From contig NZ_SJJR01000012.1 in assembly GCF_004331455.1 (NCBI RefSeq), positions 62,001-126,000 of the forward strand: a DNA stretch of 64,000 bases, given 5' to 3'. The notes below the pieces were generated by a model. The model saw nothing but the letters and a program-made list of their open reading frames with translations, ran no database searches and had not been told where the DNA came from. Positions 41,848 to 49,651 of this stretch are shown here, one piece after another. The stretch is from Micromonospora zingiberis. GTDB lineage: Bacteria > Actinomycetota > Actinomycetes > Mycobacteriales > Micromonosporaceae. Numbering within the stretch: position 1 is the stretch's first letter; each line of letters starts with the position of its first letter. Made by a program: the position numbers and the translations under genes.

Positions 41848-42161
41848 TGGCGTACGCGGAACGGGGCATGTCGGCGCCGCCCGAGGTGGTCTACAACACC
41901 GCGACCGACCCCGACCGGATCGCCGCCTGGCTGCCCGAGCCGCTGTTGTCCGCGCCGCGCGACGCCGACCCCGACGGACTGCGGGCCCGCTGGAGCGCCC
42001 GCGACACGGACTGGTCGGCGGAGCTGCGGGTGGAGCCGGAGGACACCGGCGGTGCCCGGGCCTGGCTCGACCTGGCCGGCGATGGTCAGGCCGACCGGCT
42101 GGCCGACGAGGCGCTGGACAACCTGGCCCGAGAGGTGGCCGACAACCTCCAGGCCGGCTGA
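41847..42161 (+). CDS. SRPBCC-like small protein
   Basis: 104 residues from ATG 41847. Begins MAYAERGMSAPPEVVYNTATDPDRIAAWLPEPL, the N-terminal strand-helix pattern of polyketide-cyclase/START-like SRPBCC proteins, but about 40 residues shorter than the full domain, so perhaps a minimal version. Second gene of a three-gene plus-strand cluster of small proteins. Confidence 0.7.
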   Translation: MAYAERGMSAPPEVVYNTATDPDRIAAWLPEPLLSAPRDADPDGLRARWSARDTDWSAELRVEPEDTGGARAWLDLAGDGQADRLADEALDNLAREVADNLQAG

Positions 42162-42218
42162 CCGGCCGAATCCCCCAGAGCACCGCGACGGCTCGCGGCG
42201 TGACCAGAAGGAGTCCGG

Positions 42219-42755
42219 GTGAGCTTGCTGAAGCAGAAGGTGACCAGGCTGCGTCAGGCGTACGCCCCACACGAGCACCGCCCACTCGGCGGGTACCTGG
42301 TGGCGATGGGCACCTACGCCGGGGTGGCGGGAGCCATCGCCGCCCTGGTCAAGGCGACCGGGCGTACGGTGCCGGAGCGGCCGGCCACCTCCGACGTGGT
42401 GCTCCTGTCGATCGCGACCCACAAGCTCAGCCGGCTGCTCTCCAAGGACGCCGTGACCAGCCCGCTGCGGGCGCCCTTCACGCGCTACGACCGCCCGATC
42501 GGCAGCGGCGAGGTGATGGAACAGGTACGTGACTCCGGTAGCCCCACCCGGCACGCGATCGGGGAACTGCTCAGCTGCCCGTTCTGCCTGGCGGTCTGGG
42601 TGGCGACCGGGCTGACCGGCGGTCTGGTGCTGGCACCGCGACTGACCCGGCTGGTCGCCACCGCGCTGACCGCGGTGGCCGCCTCCGACTTCCTCCAGAT
42701 GGCGTACGCGATGGCCCAGCAGGGCGCGGACGGCCACCACGCCAAGGAGGACTGA
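42219..42755 (+). CDS. DUF1360 membrane protein
   Basis: 178 residues; start at 42219 with AAGGAG upstream. DUF1360 features: VLLSIATHKLSRLLSKDAVTSPLRAPFTRYD, GEVMEQVRDSGSPTRHAIGELLSCPFCLAVWVATGL with the conserved CPFC, and two to three helices. The family is widespread and uncharacterised (spore-coat or stress links in Bacillus). A 14-bp perfect hairpin follows. Confidence 0.9.
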   Translation: MSLLKQKVTRLRQAYAPHEHRPLGGYLVAMGTYAGVAGAIAALVKATGRTVPERPATSDVVLLSIATHKLSRLLSKDAVTSPLRAPFTRYDRPIGSGEVMEQVRDSGSPTRHAIGELLSCPFCLAVWVATGLTGGLVLAPRLTRLVATALTAVAASDFLQMAYAMAQQGADGHHAKED

Positions 42756-42768
42756 ACACCCGACGAAG

Positions 42769-42800
42769 CGCCGCCGGCCCGGTTCACCGGGCCGGCGGCG
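42769..42800. terminator. Bidirectional terminator
   Basis: CGCCGCCGGCCCGG (42769-42782) and CCGGGCCGGCGGCG (42787-42800), loop TTCA; between the convergent DUF1360 gene and the small gene at 42819. Confidence 0.85.
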
Positions 42801-42818
42801 TCACGACAGCCTGCGGGC

Positions 42819-43019
42819 TCAGCGCTGCATGCCCGACCAGCCGCGCGGCGATTCCGGTTCCCGCTCGTCGGAGTCGGCACCGGTGAGGATGTCGTCGTCC
42901 ACGGCGGTACGTTCGTGTTCGTCGGCGAAATCCGCCTCGGGCAGGGTGTCCGTGCCCTCCGAGGGCTGGGCGAGCGCGGGCACCCGCTCGTGCTGATCTT
43001 CCTTGGGTTGCTGCGACAT
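42819..43019 (-). CDS. Small acidic hypothetical protein
   Basis: 66 residues from ATG 43019 (AGGAGAGG upstream). Begins MSQQPKEDQHERVPALAQP and is rich in Glu/Asp, with a GWSGMQR end; no domain or membrane helix, probably disordered. Unrecognised, but the ribosome site and codon pattern support a gene. It lies 44 bases downstream of the 43064 gene on the same strand. Confidence 0.6.
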   Translation of the reverse strand: MSQQPKEDQHERVPALAQPSEGTDTLPEADFADEHERTAVDDDILTGADSDEREPESPRGWSGMQR

Positions 43020-43063
43020 CACGGTCCTCTCCTGGTCGCCGCCGAGCCGGCTGGTGCAGGGGG

Positions 43064-43432
43064 TCAGCCCACCGAGCCGCCCAGCAGGTCGGTCACCTCG
43101 TCCACCGCGTACTCGCCCTGGGGCAGCGCGTTCAGCCGGGCGAGTAGCTGCGCGGGCAGCTCCGCCGCGACCGCACGGCGGTAGATGTCGACCTGGCTGA
43201 TCCGCTCCTGACCGTGGTAGAGGTCGTCGAGCAGCTCGTCCAACGGCCGGGTGTCCACCTCCTCGACCTGAATCTCGTCGGGTACGGCGGCGACCGTGCC
43301 CGGCAGGTCGGTGGTGGGTGGATCGATCGCGGCGGTGTCGACCACGGGCACGTCGGCCAGCACGGCCTCGGGCAGGCGGGCCTGCGTCGTGGGCGCGGTC
43401 GGTGCCCCGGTCACGGGTACGTCGTCGGTCAC
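43064..43432 (-). CDS. Small hypothetical protein with DUF2795-like C-terminus
   Basis: 122 residues from GTG 43432. The N-terminal 65 residues are Pro/Thr/Val-rich and likely disordered. The C-terminal helical part (ISQVDIYRRAVAAELPAQLLARLNALPQGEYAVDEVTDLLGG) resembles DUF2795-type small domains but the match is weak. Function unknown; probably co-transcribed with the next small gene. Confidence 0.55.
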   Translation of the reverse strand: MTDDVPVTGAPTAPTTQARLPEAVLADVPVVDTAAIDPPTTDLPGTVAAVPDEIQVEEVDTRPLDELLDDLYHGQERISQVDIYRRAVAAELPAQLLARLNALPQGEYAVDEVTDLLGGSVG

Positions 43433-43510
43433 GTCCGTGAGCTACCCGCGCCCCCTGCACCCAAACGCCCACCCCGCCCACCCCGGACCCGCCCCAGCTC
43501 CGTCGGTCAG

Positions 43511-43552
43511 GAAGTTGTCGGCGGGGAAATGCGACTTCCCGGCGACAACTTC
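43511..43552. terminator. GAAGTTGTCG palindrome after the DAHP synthase gene
   Basis: GAAGTTGTCG (43511-43520) and CGACAACTTC (43543-43552) pair perfectly; an inner GGGGAA/TTCCC extends the stem with a bulge. It lies 38 bases past the aroG-type stop. Likely terminator. Confidence 0.65.
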
Positions 43553-43589
43553 ATGATCGACCCGAGCGGGGACGGGGATGGGGTTGCGG

Positions 43590-44708
43590 TCAGGCGGGGG
43601 TGGGGAGGGAGTGCGGGTCGGGGCTGGGGCGGGTGGCTCGGCGGCTGCGTACGGCGGCGGCGAGCTGGGTGAGCACCTCGTCGGTGGTGTCCCAGCCGAT
43701 GCAGGCGTCGGTGATCGACTGGCCGTAGGTCAGCTCCCGGGTGGGGTCGAGGTCCTGTCGTCCGGCGACGAGGAAGCTCTCCAGCATGATCCCGACGATG
43801 CCCCGCTGCCCGGCGGCGATCTGCCCGGCCACGTCGGCGGCGACCGTGGGCTGGTTGCGGTGGTCCTTGCCGCTGTTGGCGTGGCTCGCGTCCACCACCA
43901 GCCGCTCGGGCAGGCCGGCGGCTCGCAGCAGTTCCAGGGCGGCGGCCACCGACGCGGCGTCGTAGTTCGGTCGCCCGCCGCCGCCGCGCAGCACCAGGTG
44001 GCCGTCGGCGTTGCCCCGGGTGTGCATGATCGCCGGGGTGCCGGAGACGTCGATGCCGGGGAAGACGTGCGGTACGCCAGCCGCTCGGATCGCGTCGGCG
44101 GCGGTGGCGATGCTGCCGTCCGGGCGGTTCTTCATGCCGATCGGCATGGACAGGCCGGAGGCGAGCTGGCGGTGCACCTGGCTCTCCACCGTGCGGGCAC
44201 CGATCGCCCCCCAGGCCACCGTGTCCGCGATGTACTGCGGGGTGATCGGGTCGAGGAACTCACAGCCGACCGGCAGCCCGAGGCGCAGTACGTCGAGCAG
44301 CAGGGCCCGAGCCCTCCGCAGGCCGGCGTTGACGTCGCCGGAACCGTCCAGCCCCGGATCGTTGATCAGGCCCTTCCAGCCGACCGTGGAGCGCGGCTTC
44401 TCGAAGTAGACCCGCATCACCACCAGCAGGTCGTCGGCGACGCGGTCGGCCGCGTCGCGCAGTCGGTGGGCGTACTCCAGGGCGGCGGCGGGGTCGTGCA
44501 CCGAGCACGGGCCGACCACCACGAGCAGCCGGTCGTCGATCCGGTCGAGGACCTGTGCGGCGGCACGCCGACCGGCGACCACGGCTGCTGCCAGGTCGTC
44601 GTCCAGGGGTAGCTCGTGGTGCAGCAGCGCCGGGGTGGTCAGCGGTACGACACGGTCGATCCGCTGATCGATGACGCGACGGTTGTCCGGGGTCGTCACG
44701 GTGGGCAT
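43590..44708 (-). CDS. 3-deoxy-7-phosphoheptulonate (DAHP) synthase, class I
   Basis: 372 residues from ATG 44708; the ribosome site is weak (GAAAGG). It condenses PEP with erythrose 4-phosphate, the first step of aromatic amino acid synthesis. Class I (AroF/G/H) motifs: LVVVGPCSVHD, VYFEKPRSTVGWKGLINDP, EFLDPITPQYIADTVAWGAIGARTVESQ, GMKNRPDG, ASHANSGKDHRNQ and GIMLESFLVAGRQ. Preceded by a leader peptide and intrinsic terminator that should attenuate transcription when aromatic amino acids are plentiful. Confidence 0.95.
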   Translation of the reverse strand: MPTVTTPDNRRVIDQRIDRVVPLTTPALLHHELPLDDDLAAAVVAGRRAAAQVLDRIDDRLLVVVGPCSVHDPAAALEYAHRLRDAADRVADDLLVVMRVYFEKPRSTVGWKGLINDPGLDGSGDVNAGLRRARALLLDVLRLGLPVGCEFLDPITPQYIADTVAWGAIGARTVESQVHRQLASGLSMPIGMKNRPDGSIATAADAIRAAGVPHVFPGIDVSGTPAIMHTRGNADGHLVLRGGGGRPNYDAASVAAALELLRAAGLPERLVVDASHANSGKDHRNQPTVAADVAGQIAAGQRGIVGIMLESFLVAGRQDLDPTRELTYGQSITDACIGWDTTDEVLTQLAAAVRSRRATRPSPDPHSLPTPA

Positions 44709-44745
44709 CCTTTCGCCGACCGCACCCGGGGCCGGTGCCCGGGAC

Positions 44746-44800
44746 GAGCCGGCTGCTCGTAGGCAAAAGGGCAGGAAGGTAACTCCTGCCCGGCCGGCTC
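44746..44800 (-). promoter_or_regulatory. Attenuator of the DAHP synthase leader (terminator hairpin plus switching segments)
   Basis: On the minus strand GGGCAGGA-GTTACCT-TCCTGCCC (44791-44769 transcript order) is followed by TTTTGCC, an intrinsic terminator before the gene. GAGCCGGC (44800-44793) can pair with GCCGGCTC downstream (44753-44746), enclosing the terminator, or with GCCGGCTC in the leader ORF (44848-44841). The three complementary 8-mers give mutually exclusive folds. Confidence 0.75.
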
Positions 44801-44817
44801 GAAACGGTGACGTCAGA

Positions 44818-44877
44818 TCATGGTGAGGTCACCGGCTTGCGAGCCGGCTGCCTAAACCATCGATACGACCGCGTCAC
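44818..44877 (-). CDS. Aromatic leader peptide of the DAHP synthase attenuator
   Basis: 19 codons from GTG 44877: VTRSYRWFRQPARKPVTSP then TGA. Tyr-5 (TAT), Trp-7 (TGG) and Phe-8 (TTT) lie within four codons; TAT and TTT are rare in this G+C-rich genome, as expected for codons meant to stall ribosomes. A -10-like TACGCT lies seven bases upstream of the GTG (44885-44890) and GTGAGC 17 bases before it, so the message is probably leaderless. Codons 11-15 form a CCGGCT/AGCCGG hairpin (44847-44832), a candidate pause structure. Compare the aroR leader before aroF in Corynebacterium glutamicum. Confidence 0.75.
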   Translation of the reverse strand: MTRSYRWFRQPARKPVTSP

Positions 44878-44884
44878 GGCGACC

Positions 44885-44913
44885 AGCGTACCCGACGGTG
44901 GGCGAGCGCTCAC
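44885..44913 (-). promoter_or_regulatory. Probable promoter of the aro leader
   Basis: Minus strand: GTGAGC (44913-44908), 17-base spacer, TACGCT (44890-44885), then seven bases to the leader GTG. The -35 part overlaps the palindrome GGCGAGCGCTCACC (44901-44914), which could let a LacI-type regulator interfere. Confidence 0.55.
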
Positions 44914-45008
44914 CCCCTTGTCGGCAAAGCCTCGCCTCGTGTTCACCCCCATCGATGGAACCGCCGGTAGTTTCAGCGCCACCGAACGCCATGAACCGGA
45001 GGTATCCG

Positions 45009-46163
45009 ATGGATCGTCGTACCGTCCTGCGCGCCACCGTCGCCGGTGGCGCCGCCGCGTTCTCCGGCAGCCTGTGGGCGGGCGCCGCCGTGGCCGCACC
45101 AGCTCAGCCCGGTCCCAGCCCGTACGGGGCGCTGCGGACCGCCGACGCCAACGGCATCCAGTTGCCCGCCGGTTTCACCAGTCGGGTGATCGCCCGGTCC
45201 CGCCAGGCGGTCGCCGGTACGTCGTACGCCTGGCACGACGCGCCCGACGGCGGTGCCTGCTTCGCGGCCGGAACCGGCTGGATCTACGTCTCGAATTCCG
45301 AGATCACCCCCGGCGGTGGCGCCTCGGCGGTCCGGTTCAACGCCGACGGCAGCATCGCCTCGGCGTACCGGATCCTCTCCGGCACCAACCAGAACTGCGC
45401 CGGCGGCGCCACGCCCTGGGGCACCTGGCTCTCCTGCGAGGAGGTCAGTCGGGGATACGTCTACGAGACCTACCCGCAGGGCGGCACCGCGGCGGTACGC
45501 CGGGACGCGATGGGGCGGTTCAAGCACGAGGCCGCGGCCTGCGACCCGGACCGCAGGGTGATCTACCTGACCGAGGACGAGACCAACGGCTGCCTGTACC
45601 GCTTCCGGCCGACCACCTGGGGCAATCTGGCCAGCGGCACGTTGGAGGTGCTGGTCGCGGGCACCGCCACCAGCGGCCCGGTGAGCTGGGCGCGGGTGCC
45701 CGACCCGGCGGCGGCGAGCGCCCTGACCCGCAGCCAGGTCTCCGGGGCCAAGCGCTTCAACGGTGGTGAGGGGTGCTGGTACGCCGACGGCACCTGCTGG
45801 TTCACCACCAAGGGCGACAACCGGGTCTGGGCGTACGACGCGGTCGACGAGCGCATCGACCTGGCGTACGACGCCGCGCGGATTTCCGGCAGCGCGCCGC
45901 TGACCGGCGTGGACAACATCACCGGCGCCCGCTCCGGCGACCTGTACGTGGCCGAGGACGGCGGCAACATGGAGATCTGCGTGATCACTCCGGACGAGAT
46001 CGTCGCGCCCTTCCTCCGGATCACCGGGCAGTCGTCCTCCGAGATCTGTGGGCCGGCCTTCTCGCCGGACGGCACCCGGTTCTACTTCTCCTCGCAGCGC
46101 GGCACCTCGGGATCCTCGGCGGGCGGGATCACCTACGAGGTGCGCGGCCCGTTCCGCTCCTGA
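45009..46163 (+). CDS. Exported PhoX-like (DUF839) phosphatase-family propeller
   Basis: 384 residues from ATG 45009 (GGAGG 7 bases upstream; longer frame to 44898 rejected). Tat-like signal: MDRRTVLRATVAGGAAAFSG. The mature part is a beta-propeller with SWARVPDPA, GEGCWYADGTCWFTTKGDNRVWAYD, NITGARSGDLYVAEDGGNMEICVI and GPAFSPDGTRFYFSSQR, as in PhoX/DUF839 proteins, secreted Ca/Fe-dependent alkaline phosphatases. Shorter than classical PhoX (about 600-700 residues), so activity is uncertain. Divergent from the aro leader. Confidence 0.8.
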   Translation: MDRRTVLRATVAGGAAAFSGSLWAGAAVAAPAQPGPSPYGALRTADANGIQLPAGFTSRVIARSRQAVAGTSYAWHDAPDGGACFAAGTGWIYVSNSEITPGGGASAVRFNADGSIASAYRILSGTNQNCAGGATPWGTWLSCEEVSRGYVYETYPQGGTAAVRRDAMGRFKHEAAACDPDRRVIYLTEDETNGCLYRFRPTTWGNLASGTLEVLVAGTATSGPVSWARVPDPAAASALTRSQVSGAKRFNGGEGCWYADGTCWFTTKGDNRVWAYDAVDERIDLAYDAARISGSAPLTGVDNITGARSGDLYVAEDGGNMEICVITPDEIVAPFLRITGQSSSEICGPAFSPDGTRFYFSSQRGTSGSSAGGITYEVRGPFRS

Positions 46164-46175
46164 CCGCCGGTGGGT

Positions 46176-46228
46176 GTTAATAGGGGGCCCTTTTACTACG
46201 CGAGGCGTTAACAGGGGGCCCTTCCTTT
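46176..46228. repeat. AAGGGCCCCCTGTTAAC-type intergenic element, copy 3
   Basis: Inverted relative to copy 2: GTTAATAGGGGGCCC, spacer with ACTACGCGAGGC, then GTTAACAGGGGGCCCTTCCT. 49 of 53 bases equal the complement of 40480-40532. Located 12 bases after the PhoX-like stop; may serve as its terminator. Confidence 0.88.
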
Positions 46229-46267
46229 CACGCGTGGGGGGTGGGGAGTGGGGGTATGGGGGCATCC

Positions 46268-46483
46268 ATGAGTGATGCCAAGAGCGATCAGGAACGGATC
46301 GAGTCCCGGGCCCACCTGCTGCCGGAGGAGGCGGCGGCCGGCAGCGAGGATCCCGAGGCCCAGGCCGACGCGATCCTGACCGAGTCGGACATCCGCGAGG
46401 CCGACCCGAACGCCGCGCCGGACACCCTGCTGGAACGGCGTACCTCCGAGCAGACGGTGACCCCGATCGAGCCGCCGGACTGA
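46268..46483 (+). CDS. Small acidic hypothetical protein
   Basis: 71 residues from ATG 46268 (MSDAKSDQERIESRAHLLPEE). Highly acidic, no membrane helix or cysteine, likely disordered. Similar small acidic proteins recur in Micromonosporaceae; I know no function. Standing alone between the repeat element and the M16 operon. Confidence 0.6.
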   Translation: MSDAKSDQERIESRAHLLPEEAAAGSEDPEAQADAILTESDIREADPNAAPDTLLERRTSEQTVTPIEPPD

Positions 46484-46634
46484 CCCGACCCGGCGTGGCG
46501 GGCGCGGGATCAGCGGCGCGACCGGGCCGCCGCGCCCGGGTCCGTTCTTCCACCGTGCCCGCCACCTGCGGAAGTCGTGGTCCCCGCCGCGTCCGCGCCG
46601 CACCACGCGCGCGAGATCGGATAGCGTCGGTGTC

Positions 46635-47927
46635 ATGCCCGAAAGCGGTTACCCCTGGCCCATCTCCACGACCCGACTCGACAACGGCCTGCGCGTGGTG
46701 GTCAGTGCGGACCGCACCGCACCCGCGGTCGCGGTCAACCTCTGGTACGACGTCGGATCCCGGCACGAGCCGGTGGGGCAGACCGGCTTCGCGCACCTGT
46801 TCGAGCACCTGATGTTCGAGGGCTCGGTGAACGTCGCGAAGACCGAGCACATGAAGCTGGTGCAGGGTGCGGGCGGTTCGCTCAACGCCACCACCAATCC
46901 GGATCGGACGAACTACTTCGAGACGGTTCCGGCGGAGCAGTTGGAGTTGGCGCTCTGGCTGGAGGCGGACCGGATGGGCGGTCTGGTACCGGCGCTGACC
47001 CAGGAGACGCTGGACAACCAGCGGGACGTGGTGAAGAACGAGCGCCGCCAACGCTACGAGAACGTGCCGTACGGCGACGCGTGGTTGCGGTTGCTGCCGC
47101 TGCTCTACCCGCCGGGCCATCCGTACCACCACGCCACCATCGGCTCGATGGCCGACCTCAACGCCGCGGATCTGGCCACCTTCCAGGCGTTCCACCAGAC
47201 CTACTACGCGCCGAACAACGCGGTGCTCACCGTGGTCGGCGACACCAGCGTGGACGAGGTCGTCGCACTCGCCGAGAAGTACTTCGGGGCCATCGCGCCC
47301 CGGCCGGAGATCCCGCCGGCACCCGACGGTCGCACGGTGCCGGCCACCGGCGTACCGGCCGTGGAGACGGTGGTCACCGACGTGCCGGCACCCCGGGTGT
47401 ACGTGGCACACCGGACCTACCCGTTCGGCACCCCGGGCTACGACGTGGTGACCGTGCTGGCCACGGTGCTCGGCAGCGGTCGGGGCAGCCGGCTCTACCA
47501 GCGGCTCGCCGACGGCGAACGGCTCGCGCAGCCGGACCTCGTCGGGGCGTACGGGGTGGACCTGGCACACGCGCCGGCACCGCTGATCGCCACCGCCACC
47601 GCCCGCCCCGGCGTCACCGGCGAGCGGCTGGCCGAAGGGCTGGCCGAGGTGGTCGACGAGTTGGCCACCGTGCCGGTGACCCCGACCGAGTTGGATCGGG
47701 CGAAGGCGCTGCTGACCACCGCCTGGTGGCGACAGATGTCCACGGTGGACGGCCGGGCGGACGCGCTGGGCCGGTACGCCACCCAGTTCGGCGACCCGGC
47801 CACCGTGGCCGAGCGGCTGCCGGCCTGGCTGGCGGTGACCGCCGAGCAGATCGCCGAGGTCGCCGCCGAGGTGCTCGCCGCCGACGACCGGGTGACCCTG
47901 ACCTACCGCCCCGAGGAGCAGCCATGA
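46635..47927 (+). CDS. M16 zinc metalloprotease, active subunit
   Basis: 430 residues. The zinc motif HLFEH (HxxEH) at about residues 55-59 with downstream Glu in NFFE-like positions, after the usual VVSADRTAPAVAVNLWYDVGSRHEP. TAGCGT lies seven bases before the ATG, so the gene may be leaderless. Cytoplasmic pitrilysin-family peptidase acting with the inactive partner encoded next (ATGA overlap), as in bacterial MPP-like dimers. Substrate peptides unknown. Confidence 0.93.
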   Translation: MPESGYPWPISTTRLDNGLRVVVSADRTAPAVAVNLWYDVGSRHEPVGQTGFAHLFEHLMFEGSVNVAKTEHMKLVQGAGGSLNATTNPDRTNYFETVPAEQLELALWLEADRMGGLVPALTQETLDNQRDVVKNERRQRYENVPYGDAWLRLLPLLYPPGHPYHHATIGSMADLNAADLATFQAFHQTYYAPNNAVLTVVGDTSVDEVVALAEKYFGAIAPRPEIPPAPDGRTVPATGVPAVETVVTDVPAPRVYVAHRTYPFGTPGYDVVTVLATVLGSGRGSRLYQRLADGERLAQPDLVGAYGVDLAHAPAPLIATATARPGVTGERLAEGLAEVVDELATVPVTPTELDRAKALLTTAWWRQMSTVDGRADALGRYATQFGDPATVAERLPAWLAVTAEQIAEVAAEVLAADDRVTLTYRPEEQP

Positions 47928-49276
47928 CTCTCGTCGCCGATCGTCCCGGACCGGGCGCGGCCCGTCCGTACCGGTTCCCGCAGGTGGTTCGCCGGACCGT
48001 GGCGGGTGGCCAGGTGGTCGCCGCGCACCTGCCCGGACAGAACCTCGCCGTCGCGTTGCTGCTGCTGGACGCGGGGGCGGGCCGGGAACCGGTGGGCAAG
48101 GAGGGCCTCGGTGGGGTGCTGGCCAAGGCCCTGGAGGAGGGCACCAGCCAGCGGGACGCCACCGCGTACGCCCTGGCCATCGAGGCGCTCGGCACCGAAC
48201 TGGTGACCGGGCTGGACTGGGACACCTTCCAGGCCAGCGTGCAGGTGCCGGTGGACCGGTTGGGCGCGGCCGTGGCACTGCTCGCCGAGGCGGTGCGTAC
48301 CCCGAAGCTGGACCCGGACGACGTACGGCGGGTCCGCGACGACGAGGCGACCGCGCTGCGGATGGACTGGGCCAACCCCGGCCCGCGTGCCGACGCGGCG
48401 CTGCGCGCCGACCTGTTCGGTGTCGACAACCGGTGGGGCCGCCCGATGTACGGCGACCCGGACTCGGTGGCCGCGCTGGACGTGGAGGATGTCACCGTCT
48501 TCCACTCCGAGTGGTTCATCCGGCCGGGGACCCTGGTGGTCGCCGGTGACCTGGACCGGATCGACCTGGACGGGCTCGCCGCGGCGGCCTTCGCCGGCAC
48601 GGGTGGCGGGCCGGTGGACCGGGGTGGAGCGATCGACGTACCGCTGCGCACCGGTCGCCGGATCATCCTGGTGGACCGGCCCGGTTCGGTGCAGTCCACG
48701 TTACGTCTGGGCCATCCCGCGCCGCACCGCGCCCACCCGGACCACGTGCCGATCGCCCTGGCCGGCACCGTGCTCGGCGGCGCCTTCACCTCCCGGCTGA
48801 ACCATCTCATCCGCGAGGTACGCGGCTACACGTACGGCATCCGGGGTGACTTCGCCTCGTCCCGCCGCTTCGGCCGGTTCGCCGTCAGTTCCGGGGTGCA
48901 GACCGCGGTCACCGCACCGGCCCTGGTGGAGTCGATCGGGGAGATCGCCCGTACCCAGGCCGGTGGGGTGACCGAGGACGAGTTGGCGGTGGCCCGGTCC
49001 TGGCGGGCCGGCCAGCTCTCGGTGGAGTTGCAGAGCCCTCGGGCGATCGCCGGGGCGCTGACCACCCTGGTGGTGCACGACCTGCCCGACGACTATCACG
49101 CCCGGCTGCGCGAGTCCCTGCTCGCCGCCGACGTGGCGCAGGTGTCGGCCGCCGCCGCCACCCACCTGCACCCGGAGTCGCTGACCCTGGTGGTGGAGGG
49201 CGACGCCGCGCTGATCCGGGACGAGTTGGTCGCCACCGGTCTCGGCGAGGTCGTCGACTACGCCCCAGCAGACTGA
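47924..49276 (+). CDS. M16 family protein, inactive partner subunit
   Basis: 450 residues from ATG 47924 (ATGA overlap with the active subunit). It has the M16 fold, but HxxEH is replaced by KEGLGGVLAKALEEG, so it cannot bind zinc. It keeps the C-terminal R/Y pair in SRLNHLIREVRGYTYGIRGDF used to hold substrate. The pair is expected to form an alpha/beta heterodimer peptidase. Confidence 0.9.
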   Translation: MTLVADRPGPGAARPYRFPQVVRRTVAGGQVVAAHLPGQNLAVALLLLDAGAGREPVGKEGLGGVLAKALEEGTSQRDATAYALAIEALGTELVTGLDWDTFQASVQVPVDRLGAAVALLAEAVRTPKLDPDDVRRVRDDEATALRMDWANPGPRADAALRADLFGVDNRWGRPMYGDPDSVAALDVEDVTVFHSEWFIRPGTLVVAGDLDRIDLDGLAAAAFAGTGGGPVDRGGAIDVPLRTGRRIILVDRPGSVQSTLRLGHPAPHRAHPDHVPIALAGTVLGGAFTSRLNHLIREVRGYTYGIRGDFASSRRFGRFAVSSGVQTAVTAPALVESIGEIARTQAGGVTEDELAVARSWRAGQLSVELQSPRAIAGALTTLVVHDLPDDYHARLRESLLAADVAQVSAAAATHLHPESLTLVVEGDAALIRDELVATGLGEVVDYAPAD

Positions 49277-49308
49277 TCGTCACCGCGCGGTGCGCGGGCT
49301 GATCGCCA

Positions 49309-49340
49309 CCGGCCGCAGCGGCGCTGGGCGCTGCGGCCGG
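49309..49340 (+). terminator. Terminator of the M16 operon
   Basis: CCGGCCGCAGCG (49309-49320) pairs perfectly with CGCTGCGGCCGG (49329-49340), 8-base loop. The remaining gap to 49651 is G+C-rich and holds only short frames, plus a palindrome at 49605-49618. Confidence 0.75.
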
Positions 49341-49604
49341 GCGGACTACCGCTGGGCGCTCGACCTGGGCCAGCGGGAGCCGACGGAGGCGAGCCCGGCC
49401 AGCGCGCCGACCGCGATCGCCGGGCGTCGCGCGCCCCAGCGCTGCCGCCGCATGTGATGTCGGTCGCCGTGGCGGCGGGGTGGGGCTGAGATGTTGCGGC
49501 GGGAGAAGGCCCGCTGGTGCCGATCTTCCGGGCTGACGGCCGATCAGGGCGCGGCTGTTGCGGGGCGGGGCGACCCGGCCGGGCCGGTCACCGCCCCGCG
49601 CGCT

Positions 49605-49618
49605 GGGAAAGCGTTCCC
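49605..49618. promoter_or_regulatory. LacI-type palindrome upstream of asd
   Basis: GGGAAAGCGTTCCC: arms GGGAA/TTCCC around AGCG, 34 bases before the asd start and just upstream of a TAGCCT -10-like element. A LacI-family site here would be unusual for an amino acid gene. Confidence 0.35.
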
Positions 49619-49651
49619 GCTCGACCCGCTGGGCTGGGTAGCCTCGCGGGC

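Noticed and set aside
49346..49453. 35-codon minus-strand frame (MRRQRWGARRPAIAVGALAG...)
   Set aside because: Has a short hydrophobic stretch but no Shine-Dalgarno or promoter; kept out of the gene list.
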